A stretch of 10,314 nucleotides of DNA from Planctomycetota bacterium. Its GTDB lineage: Bacteria > Planctomycetota > UBA1135 > UBA2386. Positions within the stretch are counted from its first letter, which is position 1, and the number at the start of each line of letters is the position of its first letter. The notes beneath the pieces are model-generated. The model was not told the DNA's origin and did no database searches. It saw nothing but the letters and a program-made list of their open reading frames with translations. A program made the position numbers and the translations under genes. This document shows positions 1 through 7,032 of the stretch, one piece after another. Where the stretch lies: the NCBI GenBank assembly GCA_020425915.1, contig JAGQQZ010000108.1, positions 1 to 10,314 of the forward strand. The letters are read 5' to 3'.

Positions 1-119
1 ACCTCGGTCGGCATCGTCTTCGCGAGCCCCTCGGATCCGGCGAACGGGCGGTAGCTCGTCAACCAGAATGCGAACGGACACACGCACCACAGCGCGGCGA
101 TCGAAGCTCGCAACATCAT
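1..119 (-). CDS. epsI: Probable EpsI / exosortase-associated protein, N-terminal part (cut by window edge)
   Basis: Only the first 39 codons plus two bases are present; the gene runs off the low-coordinate edge. The start is the ATG at 119-117, which overlaps the exosortase TGA (118-116) and has a GGAGG ribosome site 8 nt upstream; a second ATG follows immediately. The visible protein has a short N-terminal hydrophobic stretch with one Arg in front (residues 4-20, from LRAS to FAFWL), as in a signal anchor, then a polar stretch ending in KTMPTEV. EpsI proteins typically have one N-terminal hydrophobic segment followed by a motif of the form 'hydrophobic-P-x-x-hydrophobic-G-x-W', and the MPTEV end would fit its beginning. 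Coupling directly behind a stand-alone exosortase is the classic EpsI position. The identification rests mostly on context, because the diagnostic C-terminal domain is not in view. EpsI is thought to act with the exosortase at the outer face of the inner membrane. Confidence 0.55.
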   Translation of the reverse strand, partial: MMLRASIAALWCVCPFAFWLTSYRPFAGSEGLAKTMPTE

Positions 120-937
120 GACGCCTGCCTCCGCGCGACCAGCGTGTCGAGCCCGAACATGATCCCGAAGCCGAGGACGAACACGGCCATTCCCGCGACG
201 TCGTGCCCGGTCGTCGAACCGAATTCGACCCCGTACTGACGCGACATGACACACATCGCGGCGATGCGCACGACGTTGGTCAGGACGGCCACCGGAATCG
301 CGACGACCATCAGGATCCAACGCCACAGACCGCGTGCGCTACCGAGCAGGAAGACGATCACGTAGGACACGGTCAACAACGACACCAAGGAGCGCAAGCC
401 GCCGCATGCATCGGCGACGACCAGCGGCGTCGCCTCGTTCGCGATCCGGATGTTCGCACCTTGTCGTACGGCATCCGCGCCGAACCAGTTGCCGAGCGTG
501 AGGCCGGCGTCGACCGCGACCTCCTTGAGCACGAACACGAGTTGGCCGGTCACGAACATCGGGAGCGGCACGGCGAACGCGACGAGACCGAGGATCGGGA
601 GCCAGTTGCGGAATCGCACGGCGCCCTGCGCCAGGAGCACCGCACCCGGAATCGTGAGACAGAGGCTCGCGGCCGAGAGCGAGTCGACGGTGAGGCCGGC
701 GCCGCACACGTGCAGGAACAGCCCAGGGCCGAGCAGCCACCACCCGCGACCGTCGATCGTCACCGGCAACGCCCGCCAGTCCGCGCGTCGCATCCAGAAC
801 CACGCAGCCATGCCGATCGGGATCAACGGGCCGTGCGAGTACGACGACTCCTCGAGCATCCAGTTGTCCCAGATCCAGACCGAGGTCAGCGCGTACGCGA
901 ACACGATCGGCAGGGCGACCTGGAGACCGGAGTTCAT
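116..937 (-). CDS. xrt: Exosortase (exosortase/archaeosortase family transpeptidase), stand-alone form
   Basis: This 273-residue integral membrane protein has about eight hydrophobic segments. Exosortases are cysteine transpeptidases of the inner membrane thought to cleave the C-terminal PEP-CTERM-type tail (short motif, transmembrane helix, basic end) of exported proteins. The three expected active-site residues are visible in order: Cys178 in ADACGGLRSL, Arg224 in NVVRIA and His245 in GHDVAG. The early YSHGPLIP signature (residues 33-40) is also typical. The length matches the core enzyme without the C-terminal EpsI domain carried by some XrtA proteins; that function is probably the separate gene directly behind it. 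The ATG at 937 overlaps the upstream glycosyltransferase stop (ATGA) and has a GAGGAG ribosome site 8 nt before it. The subclass (XrtA, B, C and so on) cannot be assigned by eye, although the neighbouring genes are of the XrtA-locus type. The family call is firm. Confidence 0.95.
   Translation of the reverse strand: MNSGLQVALPIVFAYALTSVWIWDNWMLEESSYSHGPLIPIGMAAWFWMRRADWRALPVTIDGRGWWLLGPGLFLHVCGAGLTVDSLSAASLCLTIPGAVLLAQGAVRFRNWLPILGLVAFAVPLPMFVTGQLVFVLKEVAVDAGLTLGNWFGADAVRQGANIRIANEATPLVVADACGGLRSLVSLLTVSYVIVFLLGSARGLWRWILMVVAIPVAVLTNVVRIAAMCVMSRQYGVEFGSTTGHDVAGMAVFVLGFGIMFGLDTLVARRQAS
128..132 (-). promoter_or_regulatory. Ribosome binding site of the epsI-like gene
   Basis: The minus strand reads GGAGG here, 8 nt before the ATG at 119, inside the last codons of the exosortase gene. 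It is a full Shine-Dalgarno core and favours the ATG at 119 over the adjacent in-frame ATG at 116, which would have an 11-nt spacing. Confidence 0.6.
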
Positions 938-2109
938 CGCGCCAACTCCTCGTAGGCGGCGACGACCCGGCGAGCGTTGCCGCGCCAGGTCCAGTCGCGT
1001 TCGAGCAGTCGGTCGAGGCCGGCGCGACCGATCGCACGCGTGCGGTCGAGGTCACCGAGGGCCGCGGCGAGTCGACTGCCGAACGCGTCCCCGTCGTCGG
1101 CTGCGAACAGGATCCCGTTCTCCGCGTCGGTCACGGACTCGCGCACGTTCGGTTGATCCGGCGCGATCGCCGCAACCCCGGCCGCGAAGTAGTCGAACAG
1201 CTTCAGCGGCGAGGAATAGGGGTTGATGGCCGGGATCATGCCGACGTCGAACATGCTGACATGTTTCGGCACTTCACGCGGTGGAACCGCCGGAAACACG
1301 TGGACCCGGTCACCGACACTCAGCTGCTGGGCGCGCCCAACCACCGATGGCAACGCGGGTCCCTCGCCGACGAGACACAGGTGGACCTGGTCCATCCCGG
1401 GTAGCCCGAGGGCGTCGACGGCGAAGTCGAGCCGATGCCAATCCCGCATGTAGCCGACGAATCCGATCACCGGCGCCGTCGCCGGCACGCCGCGGCTCCG
1501 GCGCAGTGCGGCCGCCTCGGCTCGCGTGGTGTCGCCGTAGCGCGCGGGGTCGGCGCCGTTCGGCACGACCCGGCACGCGGCCGGGTCGGCGCCGCAGCGC
1601 ACCAACCAATCGCGCAGGACCGCGGTCACCGGGAACACGCGGTCGGCGCCACCGAGCACTTCACGCTCGACGCGCGCCGCGCGGCGACGGAAGTGCAAGA
1701 GCCGCAATCGCGTCATCTCGTCGACCATCGGCGAGTTGACTTCGAGCAGGAGTCGGAGACGGCGCCGCCGCGCGACCCGCAGTCCGGCGAACAGGTGGAG
1801 CGCATGGCGCTCGTAGATGAAGTCCGGCCGGAACCGATCACAGGCCGACTCGAGCATCCGCATCGCCGTCCGGTTGTAGGCGATCTCCATGACCTCGGTC
1901 GCGACGCGCGGCAAGCGAACGCGCTGCCAGAAGCCACCGACCGGCTCGGCGTTGCTGCCGCCTTCGGTATCCCCCTTCGGCACGAGCGCACACTCGTGGA
2001 CCTCGTGCCCCTCTTCGCGCAACGCCCGGATCAGCTCCCGCACGTGCATCGCCTGCCCGTCCTCGGCGCGGATGCGGTGGTGGTAGAGGATCCGGTAGCG
2101 GCGCGTCAC
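934..2109 (-). CDS. Glycosyltransferase, GT4 family (GT-B fold)
   Basis: The 391-residue product has the GT-B/GT4 layout. The N-terminal acceptor half opens with ILYHHRIRAEDGQAMH (residues 7-22). The C-terminal donor half carries PNGAD (183-187), GFVGYMRDWHRLD (216-228), LVGEG (246-250) and the nucleotide-sugar site PLKLFDYFAAG (301-311), followed by Glu324 in NVRES. Such enzymes transfer a sugar from a nucleotide donor to a lipid-linked acceptor on the cytoplasmic side. Donor and acceptor cannot be read from the sequence; the dTDP-sugar genes upstream make rhamnose one possibility. The reading frame stays open far upstream inside the amidotransferase gene, but homology begins only at RRYRILYHH. 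The chosen GTG at 2109 overlaps the amidotransferase TGA (GTGA, 4 nt); a second GTG lies at 2115. The stop overlaps the exosortase ATG. The family is certain; the specificity is unknown. Confidence 0.9.
   Translation of the reverse strand: MTRRYRILYHHRIRAEDGQAMHVRELIRALREEGHEVHECALVPKGDTEGGSNAEPVGGFWQRVRLPRVATEVMEIAYNRTAMRMLESACDRFRPDFIYERHALHLFAGLRVARRRRLRLLLEVNSPMVDEMTRLRLLHFRRRAARVEREVLGGADRVFPVTAVLRDWLVRCGADPAACRVVPNGADPARYGDTTRAEAAALRRSRGVPATAPVIGFVGYMRDWHRLDFAVDALGLPGMDQVHLCLVGEGPALPSVVGRAQQLSVGDRVHVFPAVPPREVPKHVSMFDVGMIPAINPYSSPLKLFDYFAAGVAAIAPDQPNVRESVTDAENGILFAADDGDAFGSRLAAALGDLDRTRAIGRAGLDRLLERDWTWRGNARRVVAAYEELAR
946..951 (-). promoter_or_regulatory. Ribosome binding site of the exosortase gene
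   Basis: The minus strand reads GAGGAG within the final codons of the glycosyltransferase gene, 8 nt before the exosortase ATG at 937. It is a strong site for this operon, where several other starts have only weak matches, so the exosortase may be translated independently as well as by coupling. Confidence 0.6.
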
Positions 2110-3962
2110 GGGCACCACCGATGCTGGAAACGGTGGAGACACAGCGTGCTCCACAGCGGCTCGGTGTGATCCGCGAGTCCCGCGCGATGCTGGCGCAGCA
2201 GGCGCCCGACGGAGCCAGGATCGATGATCGACGCGAGTCGCTCGTCGCCGAGCACGGCTTCCAACTCGTCGCCGAGCGGGCCGCGCAGCCACTCCTTCAC
2301 GGGTGCGACGAAGCCCTGCTTCGGACGGTCGAGCGCGTCGCCGAGGCGCGGTCGCAGTGCGCGCTTGAGCAGCGCCTTGGTCTCGCCTCCGGCGAGCTTG
2401 AGCGTCGACGGGATGCGGGCGGCGGCCTCGACGAGTTCGTGGTCGAGCAGCGGCGCCCGGACCTCCAGGGAGACGGCCATCGACGCACGATCGACCTTCG
2501 TCAGGATGTCGCCCGGCAACCAGGTCTCGAAGTCGGTCGCAGCCGCACGCGCCAGGCTGTCGGGTCCGTCCGATCGACTCCAAGCATCGCGCACCGGCGC
2601 CAGCGGATCGTCGTCGAGGCGCGCGAGCTCCGGCCGCAGGATGTCGCCGAGCTGCTCCGGCAACGTGCAGCTCACCGACCGCGCGTATGCCTCACCGGGA
2701 TCGCGCGCCAGGTTCTGGAACGTCCGCTTGAACCGCAGCCAGCGCGGTAGGAAGTCCGCCTTGGGATAGACCGCGCCGAACAGCCGCCACAGGAACCGCG
2801 GTGCCCAGCCACGGATGCGATTCTCGACGACGTCGTACTTGTAGCGCCGGTACCCCGCGAAGCTCTCGTCGCCGCCGTCACCCGAGAGCGCGACGGTCAC
2901 GTGCCGCCTGGCGAGTCGACTGACGTGGTAAGTCGGGACGGCGCTCGAGTCCGAGAACGGCTCGTCGAACGTCGCCGCGTACCAACCCTGGTCGAGCATG
3001 TCCTCGGCCGAGACGCGTTCCTCGTGCAGCAGGGCGCCACAGGCCTCGGCCGAGGCGCGGGCGTAACCACGCTCGTCGTAGCGCGGATCGTCGAAGCCGA
3101 CCGTGCACGCGACCACCTGTGCATCGCCGACCCGTCGCATGCTGTCGACGATCGCGTAGCTGTCGACGCCACCCGACAGGAACGCACCGAGCGGGACGTC
3201 GCCCATGAGTCGGATGCGCACGGCCTCGTCGAGGCGCTCGAGGACCTCCTCGGCGAGCTCCTCGACCGGCCGAGCGACCGGCTCGGCGAACGACAGTTGC
3301 CAGTAGCGCCGGACACGGACCGTGCCGTCGCGAACGGTGAGCGCGTGCCCCGGCGGCAGGCGTCGGATCGCTCGGAACGCGGTGCCGGGATCGGCGACGT
3401 AGCGCAGGCAGAAATACTGACGGATCGCGACGGGGTCGAGGTCACGAGCCACGCCGGGGTGCTCGAGGATCGCCTTCGGCTCGGAGCCGAACACGAACTC
3501 GTCACCGACCTCCGCGTAGTAGAGCGGCTTCTTGCCGATCCGGTCCCGGGCCGCGAACAGCGTGTGCTCCTGCACGTCGACGATCGCGAACGCGAACATG
3601 CCACGCAGCCGAGTCGGCAGCGCCTCCCCCCACTCACGGTACCCGTACAGCAGTACCTCGGTGTCGCAGCGCGTCGCGAACCGGTGACCGGCGCGCTCGA
3701 GCTCCGCACGCAGCTCGGCGAAGTTGTAGATCTCCCCGTTGTAGGAGACCCAATAGCGCTCGGTCGCATCCGCCATCGGCTGGTGGCCGCCGGCGAGGTC
3801 GACGATCGACAAGCGGCGGTGCGCGAGTCCGTAGCCGGCGCCGACGCGGAATCCCTCGCCGTCCGGGCCGCGGTGTGCGATCGCACGAGCCATGCGCTCG
3901 AGCAGATCCCGCTCGACGTGCTGGGCGCGATCGCGACAGAAGATCCCGGCGATTCCACACAT
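2106..3962 (-). CDS. asnB: Asparagine-synthase-like glutamine amidotransferase, exosortase-system type
   Basis: At 618 residues the product has the two-domain plan of glutamine-hydrolysing asparagine synthetases. The N-terminal class II glutaminase domain begins with the nucleophile Cys2 after Met removal (MCGIAGIF), with HRRLSI (48-53), NGEIYN (75-80) and Asp100. The C-terminal ATP-pyrophosphatase domain carries SGGVDS (263-268), DEPFSDSSA (333-341) and LSGDGGDESFAGYRRY (359-374). Length and the stretches RYVADPGTAF (187-196) and RRLPPGHALTV (200-210) resemble the XrtA-system amidotransferase 1 group more than housekeeping AsnB, as does the position between the ligase and a glycosyltransferase. 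The likely role is transfer of glutamine nitrogen to a small molecule or sugar carboxylate of the polysaccharide; the substrate is unknown. It starts at ATG 3962, 24 nt after the ligase stop, with a weak AGG upstream. The second serine usual after SGGVDS is Tyr269. The asnB symbol reflects fold, not proven asparagine synthesis. Confidence 0.9.
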   Translation of the reverse strand: MCGIAGIFCRDRAQHVERDLLERMARAIAHRGPDGEGFRVGAGYGLAHRRLSIVDLAGGHQPMADATERYWVSYNGEIYNFAELRAELERAGHRFATRCDTEVLLYGYREWGEALPTRLRGMFAFAIVDVQEHTLFAARDRIGKKPLYYAEVGDEFVFGSEPKAILEHPGVARDLDPVAIRQYFCLRYVADPGTAFRAIRRLPPGHALTVRDGTVRVRRYWQLSFAEPVARPVEELAEEVLERLDEAVRIRLMGDVPLGAFLSGGVDSYAIVDSMRRVGDAQVVACTVGFDDPRYDERGYARASAEACGALLHEERVSAEDMLDQGWYAATFDEPFSDSSAVPTYHVSRLARRHVTVALSGDGGDESFAGYRRYKYDVVENRIRGWAPRFLWRLFGAVYPKADFLPRWLRFKRTFQNLARDPGEAYARSVSCTLPEQLGDILRPELARLDDDPLAPVRDAWSRSDGPDSLARAAATDFETWLPGDILTKVDRASMAVSLEVRAPLLDHELVEAAARIPSTLKLAGGETKALLKRALRPRLGDALDRPKQGFVAPVKEWLRGPLGDELEAVLGDERLASIIDPGSVGRLLRQHRAGLADHTEPLWSTLCLHRFQHRWCP

Positions 3963-3986
3963 CGGTCGACCTGCGCGCCGTCGCGC

Positions 3987-5354
3987 CTACGGCACGCGCC
4001 CCCACCGCGGCAACCCGGTCGGCACCGTCCTGCGGAACGCGACTCGGATCGGCCCGGCACCGGTCTGCATCGGCACACCCTCGGAGTCCTCGCCGGACGG
4101 GCCCGCGGCGTAGTGCTTGCGCGTGACGTACAGCGCGCACGTCATCAGCGCGAACAGGTGGTAGGTCAGGTCGAAGTGCCCACGATTGAGGAAGAACGCA
4201 CCGAACATGAAGCCCGCGTTCGTCGCCTCGAACATGCGTGCGTACGTCTCTGCCCACGCGAGGTCCGGGCGACCTCGTGCCATTCGTCGTAGCTTCTGCG
4301 CGCCGAGGAACATCGAGATCAGCAGCATCATGTAGAGCGTGATCGCGAACGTGCCGTGCTCGGCCCAGATCTGTAGGTACGAGTTGTGGGCGACGTGCCC
4401 CTCGATGCCCGGCGCGAGGAACTCGGAACCGAACTCCTCGTAGCCGGCCTGGAAGTTGCGCAACCCGACGCCGAGCAGCGGCCTGGCCTTGATGATCCGC
4501 AACGCGACCGTCCAGGACTTGAGCCGCGCGCCCGCCGAGCTCTCCTGCCCGCCTTGCTCGAGCGTACCGAGTCGCGCGAGGACGTGGTCCGGCGCGAACA
4601 ACAGGAACGCGACCGCCGCGGCCGAGAGCGCGAAGCCGGCCTGGAACAGCTTGCCGGACCGCCACGCCAACACCATGAAAACGATGACCATCGACAGGAA
4701 GCCACCGCGCGAGTGCGTGAGCAGGATCGTCACACAGGAGAAGAAGAACATCGCCTTGACGACGAGCTTCAAGATGCGGTTCGTCTCCAGCGACGACATG
4801 TAGAAGAGGATGGGCAGGTTCATGACCATCGCGAGCGCGAAGTCATTGTTGTCGCCCATCATCCCGCCCGGGCCCTGCTTGATGACACCGCCGGTCATCA
4901 CGCCCCAGAGGCCGCCCTTGACGCCGTAGAAGCCGAGGCTCAACGCGATGATCCAGAGCACCGCGCGCAGCCGCTGCTTGGTGTCGACCTGCCCGATCGT
5001 GAACAGCGCGATCGCGATGATCTTCACGAACTCCGAGTAGTACGTCATCACGTACTCGTCGACCTCGTACGCGACGAACAGACTCGCCGTCACGCACACG
5101 AGCACACCGATCATCAGCCAACCACGACCGGTGCTGCGGGTGAACGAGCGCTTGCCGAACTCGAACGCGAAGTAGCCGGCCATCATCGTGATCCCGGCCA
5201 GGAAGCTCAGTCGAAGCGACCGCGCGAACCCCCAGCAGAGGTCCTGCGGCCGCATGTAGGCGAGCCAGCTGAACACGCACAGCCCGACGAACGGGCGCCG
5301 AAACGCGGCGGGAAGCGTGCTCAGGATGAGCAACGCGATGATGAGGTCCCGCAC
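3987..5354 (-). CDS. Putative O-glycosylation ligase, exosortase A system-associated (O-antigen ligase / Wzy family)
   Basis: This 455-residue polytopic membrane protein has roughly 11-12 hydrophobic segments. Its N-terminus (MRDLIIALLILSTLPAAFRR, then SWLAYMRPQDLCWGFA at 29-44) closely resembles the exosortase-A-associated O-glycosylation ligase family as I recall it. Wzy_C/O-antigen ligase features follow: THSRGG (213-218), a periplasmic loop with ARLKSW (276-281) and GVGLRNF (295-301), and HNSYLQIWAEHG (323-334) with the conserved His323. Relatives transfer or polymerise undecaprenyl-linked glycan on the periplasmic side; a role in glycosylating exosortase substrates is a published-style inference for the family, not demonstrated here. 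The start is GTG at 5354, 9 nt after the wzz-like stop; the match right from residue 1 supports it. The last 40 or so residues (from YAAGPSG) form a hydrophilic, Pro/Arg-containing tail. A Wzy polymerase role is the main alternative. Confidence 0.9.
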   Translation of the reverse strand: MRDLIIALLILSTLPAAFRRPFVGLCVFSWLAYMRPQDLCWGFARSLRLSFLAGITMMAGYFAFEFGKRSFTRSTGRGWLMIGVLVCVTASLFVAYEVDEYVMTYYSEFVKIIAIALFTIGQVDTKQRLRAVLWIIALSLGFYGVKGGLWGVMTGGVIKQGPGGMMGDNNDFALAMVMNLPILFYMSSLETNRILKLVVKAMFFFSCVTILLTHSRGGFLSMVIVFMVLAWRSGKLFQAGFALSAAAVAFLLFAPDHVLARLGTLEQGGQESSAGARLKSWTVALRIIKARPLLGVGLRNFQAGYEEFGSEFLAPGIEGHVAHNSYLQIWAEHGTFAITLYMMLLISMFLGAQKLRRMARGRPDLAWAETYARMFEATNAGFMFGAFFLNRGHFDLTYHLFALMTCALYVTRKHYAAGPSGEDSEGVPMQTGAGPIRVAFRRTVPTGLPRWGRVP

Positions 5355-5363
5355 GGCTGAGCC

Positions 5364-7025
5364 CTACTTCGGGTTCGGAGGAACGGCCGGAGCCGGTTCC
5401 GCGGGCGCGCCGCCGAGGAAGATGTCCAGGATCGACGCGACGATCGGCGGCAGCTTGGTCGGATCGACGAAGTAGACCGTGACGACCGAGAAGCTCAGGA
5501 ACAGGAACACGGTCGCCGCGAGCGACACGCGGCGCCTGTGCGCGACGACCTTGGTGCGTTCCTCGAACGTCTCGAGGTGCGCGAGCTGCCCGAGGACCGG
5601 GACCGGCAGGGCCCGCTGGACGTCATCCGGCGTCTTGAACGAAGACTGCAGGAAGTCGAGCAGCAGGATCAGGCCGATCGCGCTGGCGAGCCCGACCAGC
5701 ATGCCGGCGAACGCGACGAGCGCGATGTTCGGGTCGGTCGGAGCCGGCGGGACCTCGGCGGTCGCGATGGTCGTGAAGTTCGGCTTCTTCTTCAGGTCCG
5801 CGTAGCGCTTCTGCAGGATCCGACGCTCGTTCTCGAGCGATTCCAGCTCCTCCTTGGCCCAGGTCTCGCGCGCCAGCAACTCGTTCTGCTGCTGCAGCAG
5901 CCGCGGAACCTCCTCGTCGCGGTCGTTGACCTTGTCGAGTCGGGCCTGGAGGGCCTCCATGGTCCGCTGCGCCTTGCGCCGCTCGGCGCGGTGCATGGCG
6001 AGCGACTCCTTGAGCTGGGTCCAAGCCGGGTTGTCGATGACGGCCGTGCGCGACTTCTTCTGCATCGCCGCCGAAGCCGACAGCTTGGCGCTGACCCGAT
6101 CGAACTCGGCCTTCGCGAAGGCGTGCCGATTCGTCCCGGGCGCCCAGGTGCGCAACTCGGCGCGCGCATGGTTGAGCTCGGCGCGGAGCTGAGCGAGCCG
6201 CTTCTCGGTGTCCGGATCGACGACCGCATCGAGGACCGTCGTGATCTCCCGTTGGATCGACTGGGTGTTGAGCTCCGCGTTGATGCCCTCGATGTAGGCG
6301 TCGTGCCCTTCGACCTCCGCCTGCAGCGCGGCGATCTGACCGATCAATTCGCGCCGCTCGGTCTGGCCGACCGGCGCCGCGCCGGGAGCCTTCGGATCGA
6401 ACAGGATCAGGACGGCATCGAGATCGTTTTCCTCGCGGAAGTTCCGCAGCTCCGCGCTGGCGTTGTTGAGCGCCTGCCGCGCGACACGCACGCGGTTGTT
6501 GACCTCCTCGACCTCCTCGCGCGCCGCCAGCTCGATCCGTGACTTCTCCTGGTCGATCCACTGGTCGCGGATCGCGTTCGCGAACGACATCGCCCGGACA
6601 CCGTCGATGTCCTTGTAGACGATGCGGATGTTCACCATGTTCGAGAAGCCGCGGAGGTCGCCGATCGGCAAGATCTCCAATCGGTCCTTCACGCCGGCGA
6701 CGAACTCCGCGCGCCGCTCGGGGTCTTCGTCGGTCGCCTCGGGCCAGCCGAGCTTGGCCAGGACGGCCTCGGTCGCGGTCGGGATCGAGACCTTGGCGTT
6801 CTTCGCCACCGCGAGCATCGGGTCCTGCTGCGGGTTCTCCTCGATCGTCTGCCGGCTGTGGAAGATGAAGTCCGTCTCGGCGACGTAGTAGCGCGGGACC
6901 AGGAACGCGGCGACCCCGCCGACGATCAGCCCGATCACGGTGACCGGGATCACCGACCACCACCGGCGCTTCAGCAGCTCCAGGTAACGGGCGATCGAGA
7001 TCTGGGGAATGTCGAGTTCCGACAC
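5364..7025 (-). CDS. Polysaccharide chain-length determinant (Wzz/PCP family, PEP-CTERM-locus type)
   Basis: The 553-residue product has a Wzz domain at the N-terminus with the first membrane helix at about 24-43 (before VPRYY). A long charged periplasmic region follows (about 50-425) with extended coiled-coil stretches around 160-200, 220-290 and 340-413. The second helix lies at about 433-457, preceded by the proline-rich PPAPTDP typical of PCP proteins and followed by SSFKTPDDVQRALPVPVLGQL. A third hydrophobic segment lies at about 501-519, and the protein ends in a Pro/Ala-rich tail (APAEPAPAVPP). No Walker A kinase domain is fused. Such proteins set glycan length and couple polymerisation to the Wza-like exporter. 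The start is GTG at 7025, 7 nt after the exporter stop; MSELDIPQISIARYLELLKR is a normal Wzz N-terminus. The ribosome site is weak, suggesting coupling to the upstream gene. Length and three-helix plan fit the PEP-CTERM-locus chain-length subfamily as I remember it. Confidence 0.9.
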   Translation of the reverse strand: MSELDIPQISIARYLELLKRRWWSVIPVTVIGLIVGGVAAFLVPRYYVAETDFIFHSRQTIEENPQQDPMLAVAKNAKVSIPTATEAVLAKLGWPEATDEDPERRAEFVAGVKDRLEILPIGDLRGFSNMVNIRIVYKDIDGVRAMSFANAIRDQWIDQEKSRIELAAREEVEEVNNRVRVARQALNNASAELRNFREENDLDAVLILFDPKAPGAAPVGQTERRELIGQIAALQAEVEGHDAYIEGINAELNTQSIQREITTVLDAVVDPDTEKRLAQLRAELNHARAELRTWAPGTNRHAFAKAEFDRVSAKLSASAAMQKKSRTAVIDNPAWTQLKESLAMHRAERRKAQRTMEALQARLDKVNDRDEEVPRLLQQQNELLARETWAKEELESLENERRILQKRYADLKKKPNFTTIATAEVPPAPTDPNIALVAFAGMLVGLASAIGLILLLDFLQSSFKTPDDVQRALPVPVLGQLAHLETFEERTKVVAHRRRVSLAATVFLFLSFSVVTVYFVDPTKLPPIVASILDIFLGGAPAEPAPAVPPNPK

Positions 7026-7032
7026 GGTGGGA

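Noticed and set aside
203..955. Long plus-strand frame opposite the exosortase
   Set aside because: Its low-complexity His/Arg/Glu/Asp-rich translation mirrors the codon bias of the exosortase gene, whose active-site motifs are unambiguous.
2110..2583. N-terminal extension of the glycosyltransferase frame to 549 residues
   Set aside because: The extra part lies inside the amidotransferase gene in another frame and has shadow-like Arg-rich composition; GT4 homology begins at the GTG overlapping the amidotransferase stop.
2901..4292. 463-codon open frame on the plus strand opposite the amidotransferase and ligase ends
   Set aside because: It is antisense to two well-supported genes, crosses their boundary, is rich in Arg/Asp/Glu/Val typical of shadow frames in GC-rich DNA, and has no recognisable motif.
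4386..6542. Long plus-strand frames opposite the ligase (4386-5360) and the chain-length gene (5538-6542)
   Set aside because: They show charged, repetitive composition, no family motifs and complete overlap with firmly identified genes on the other strand.
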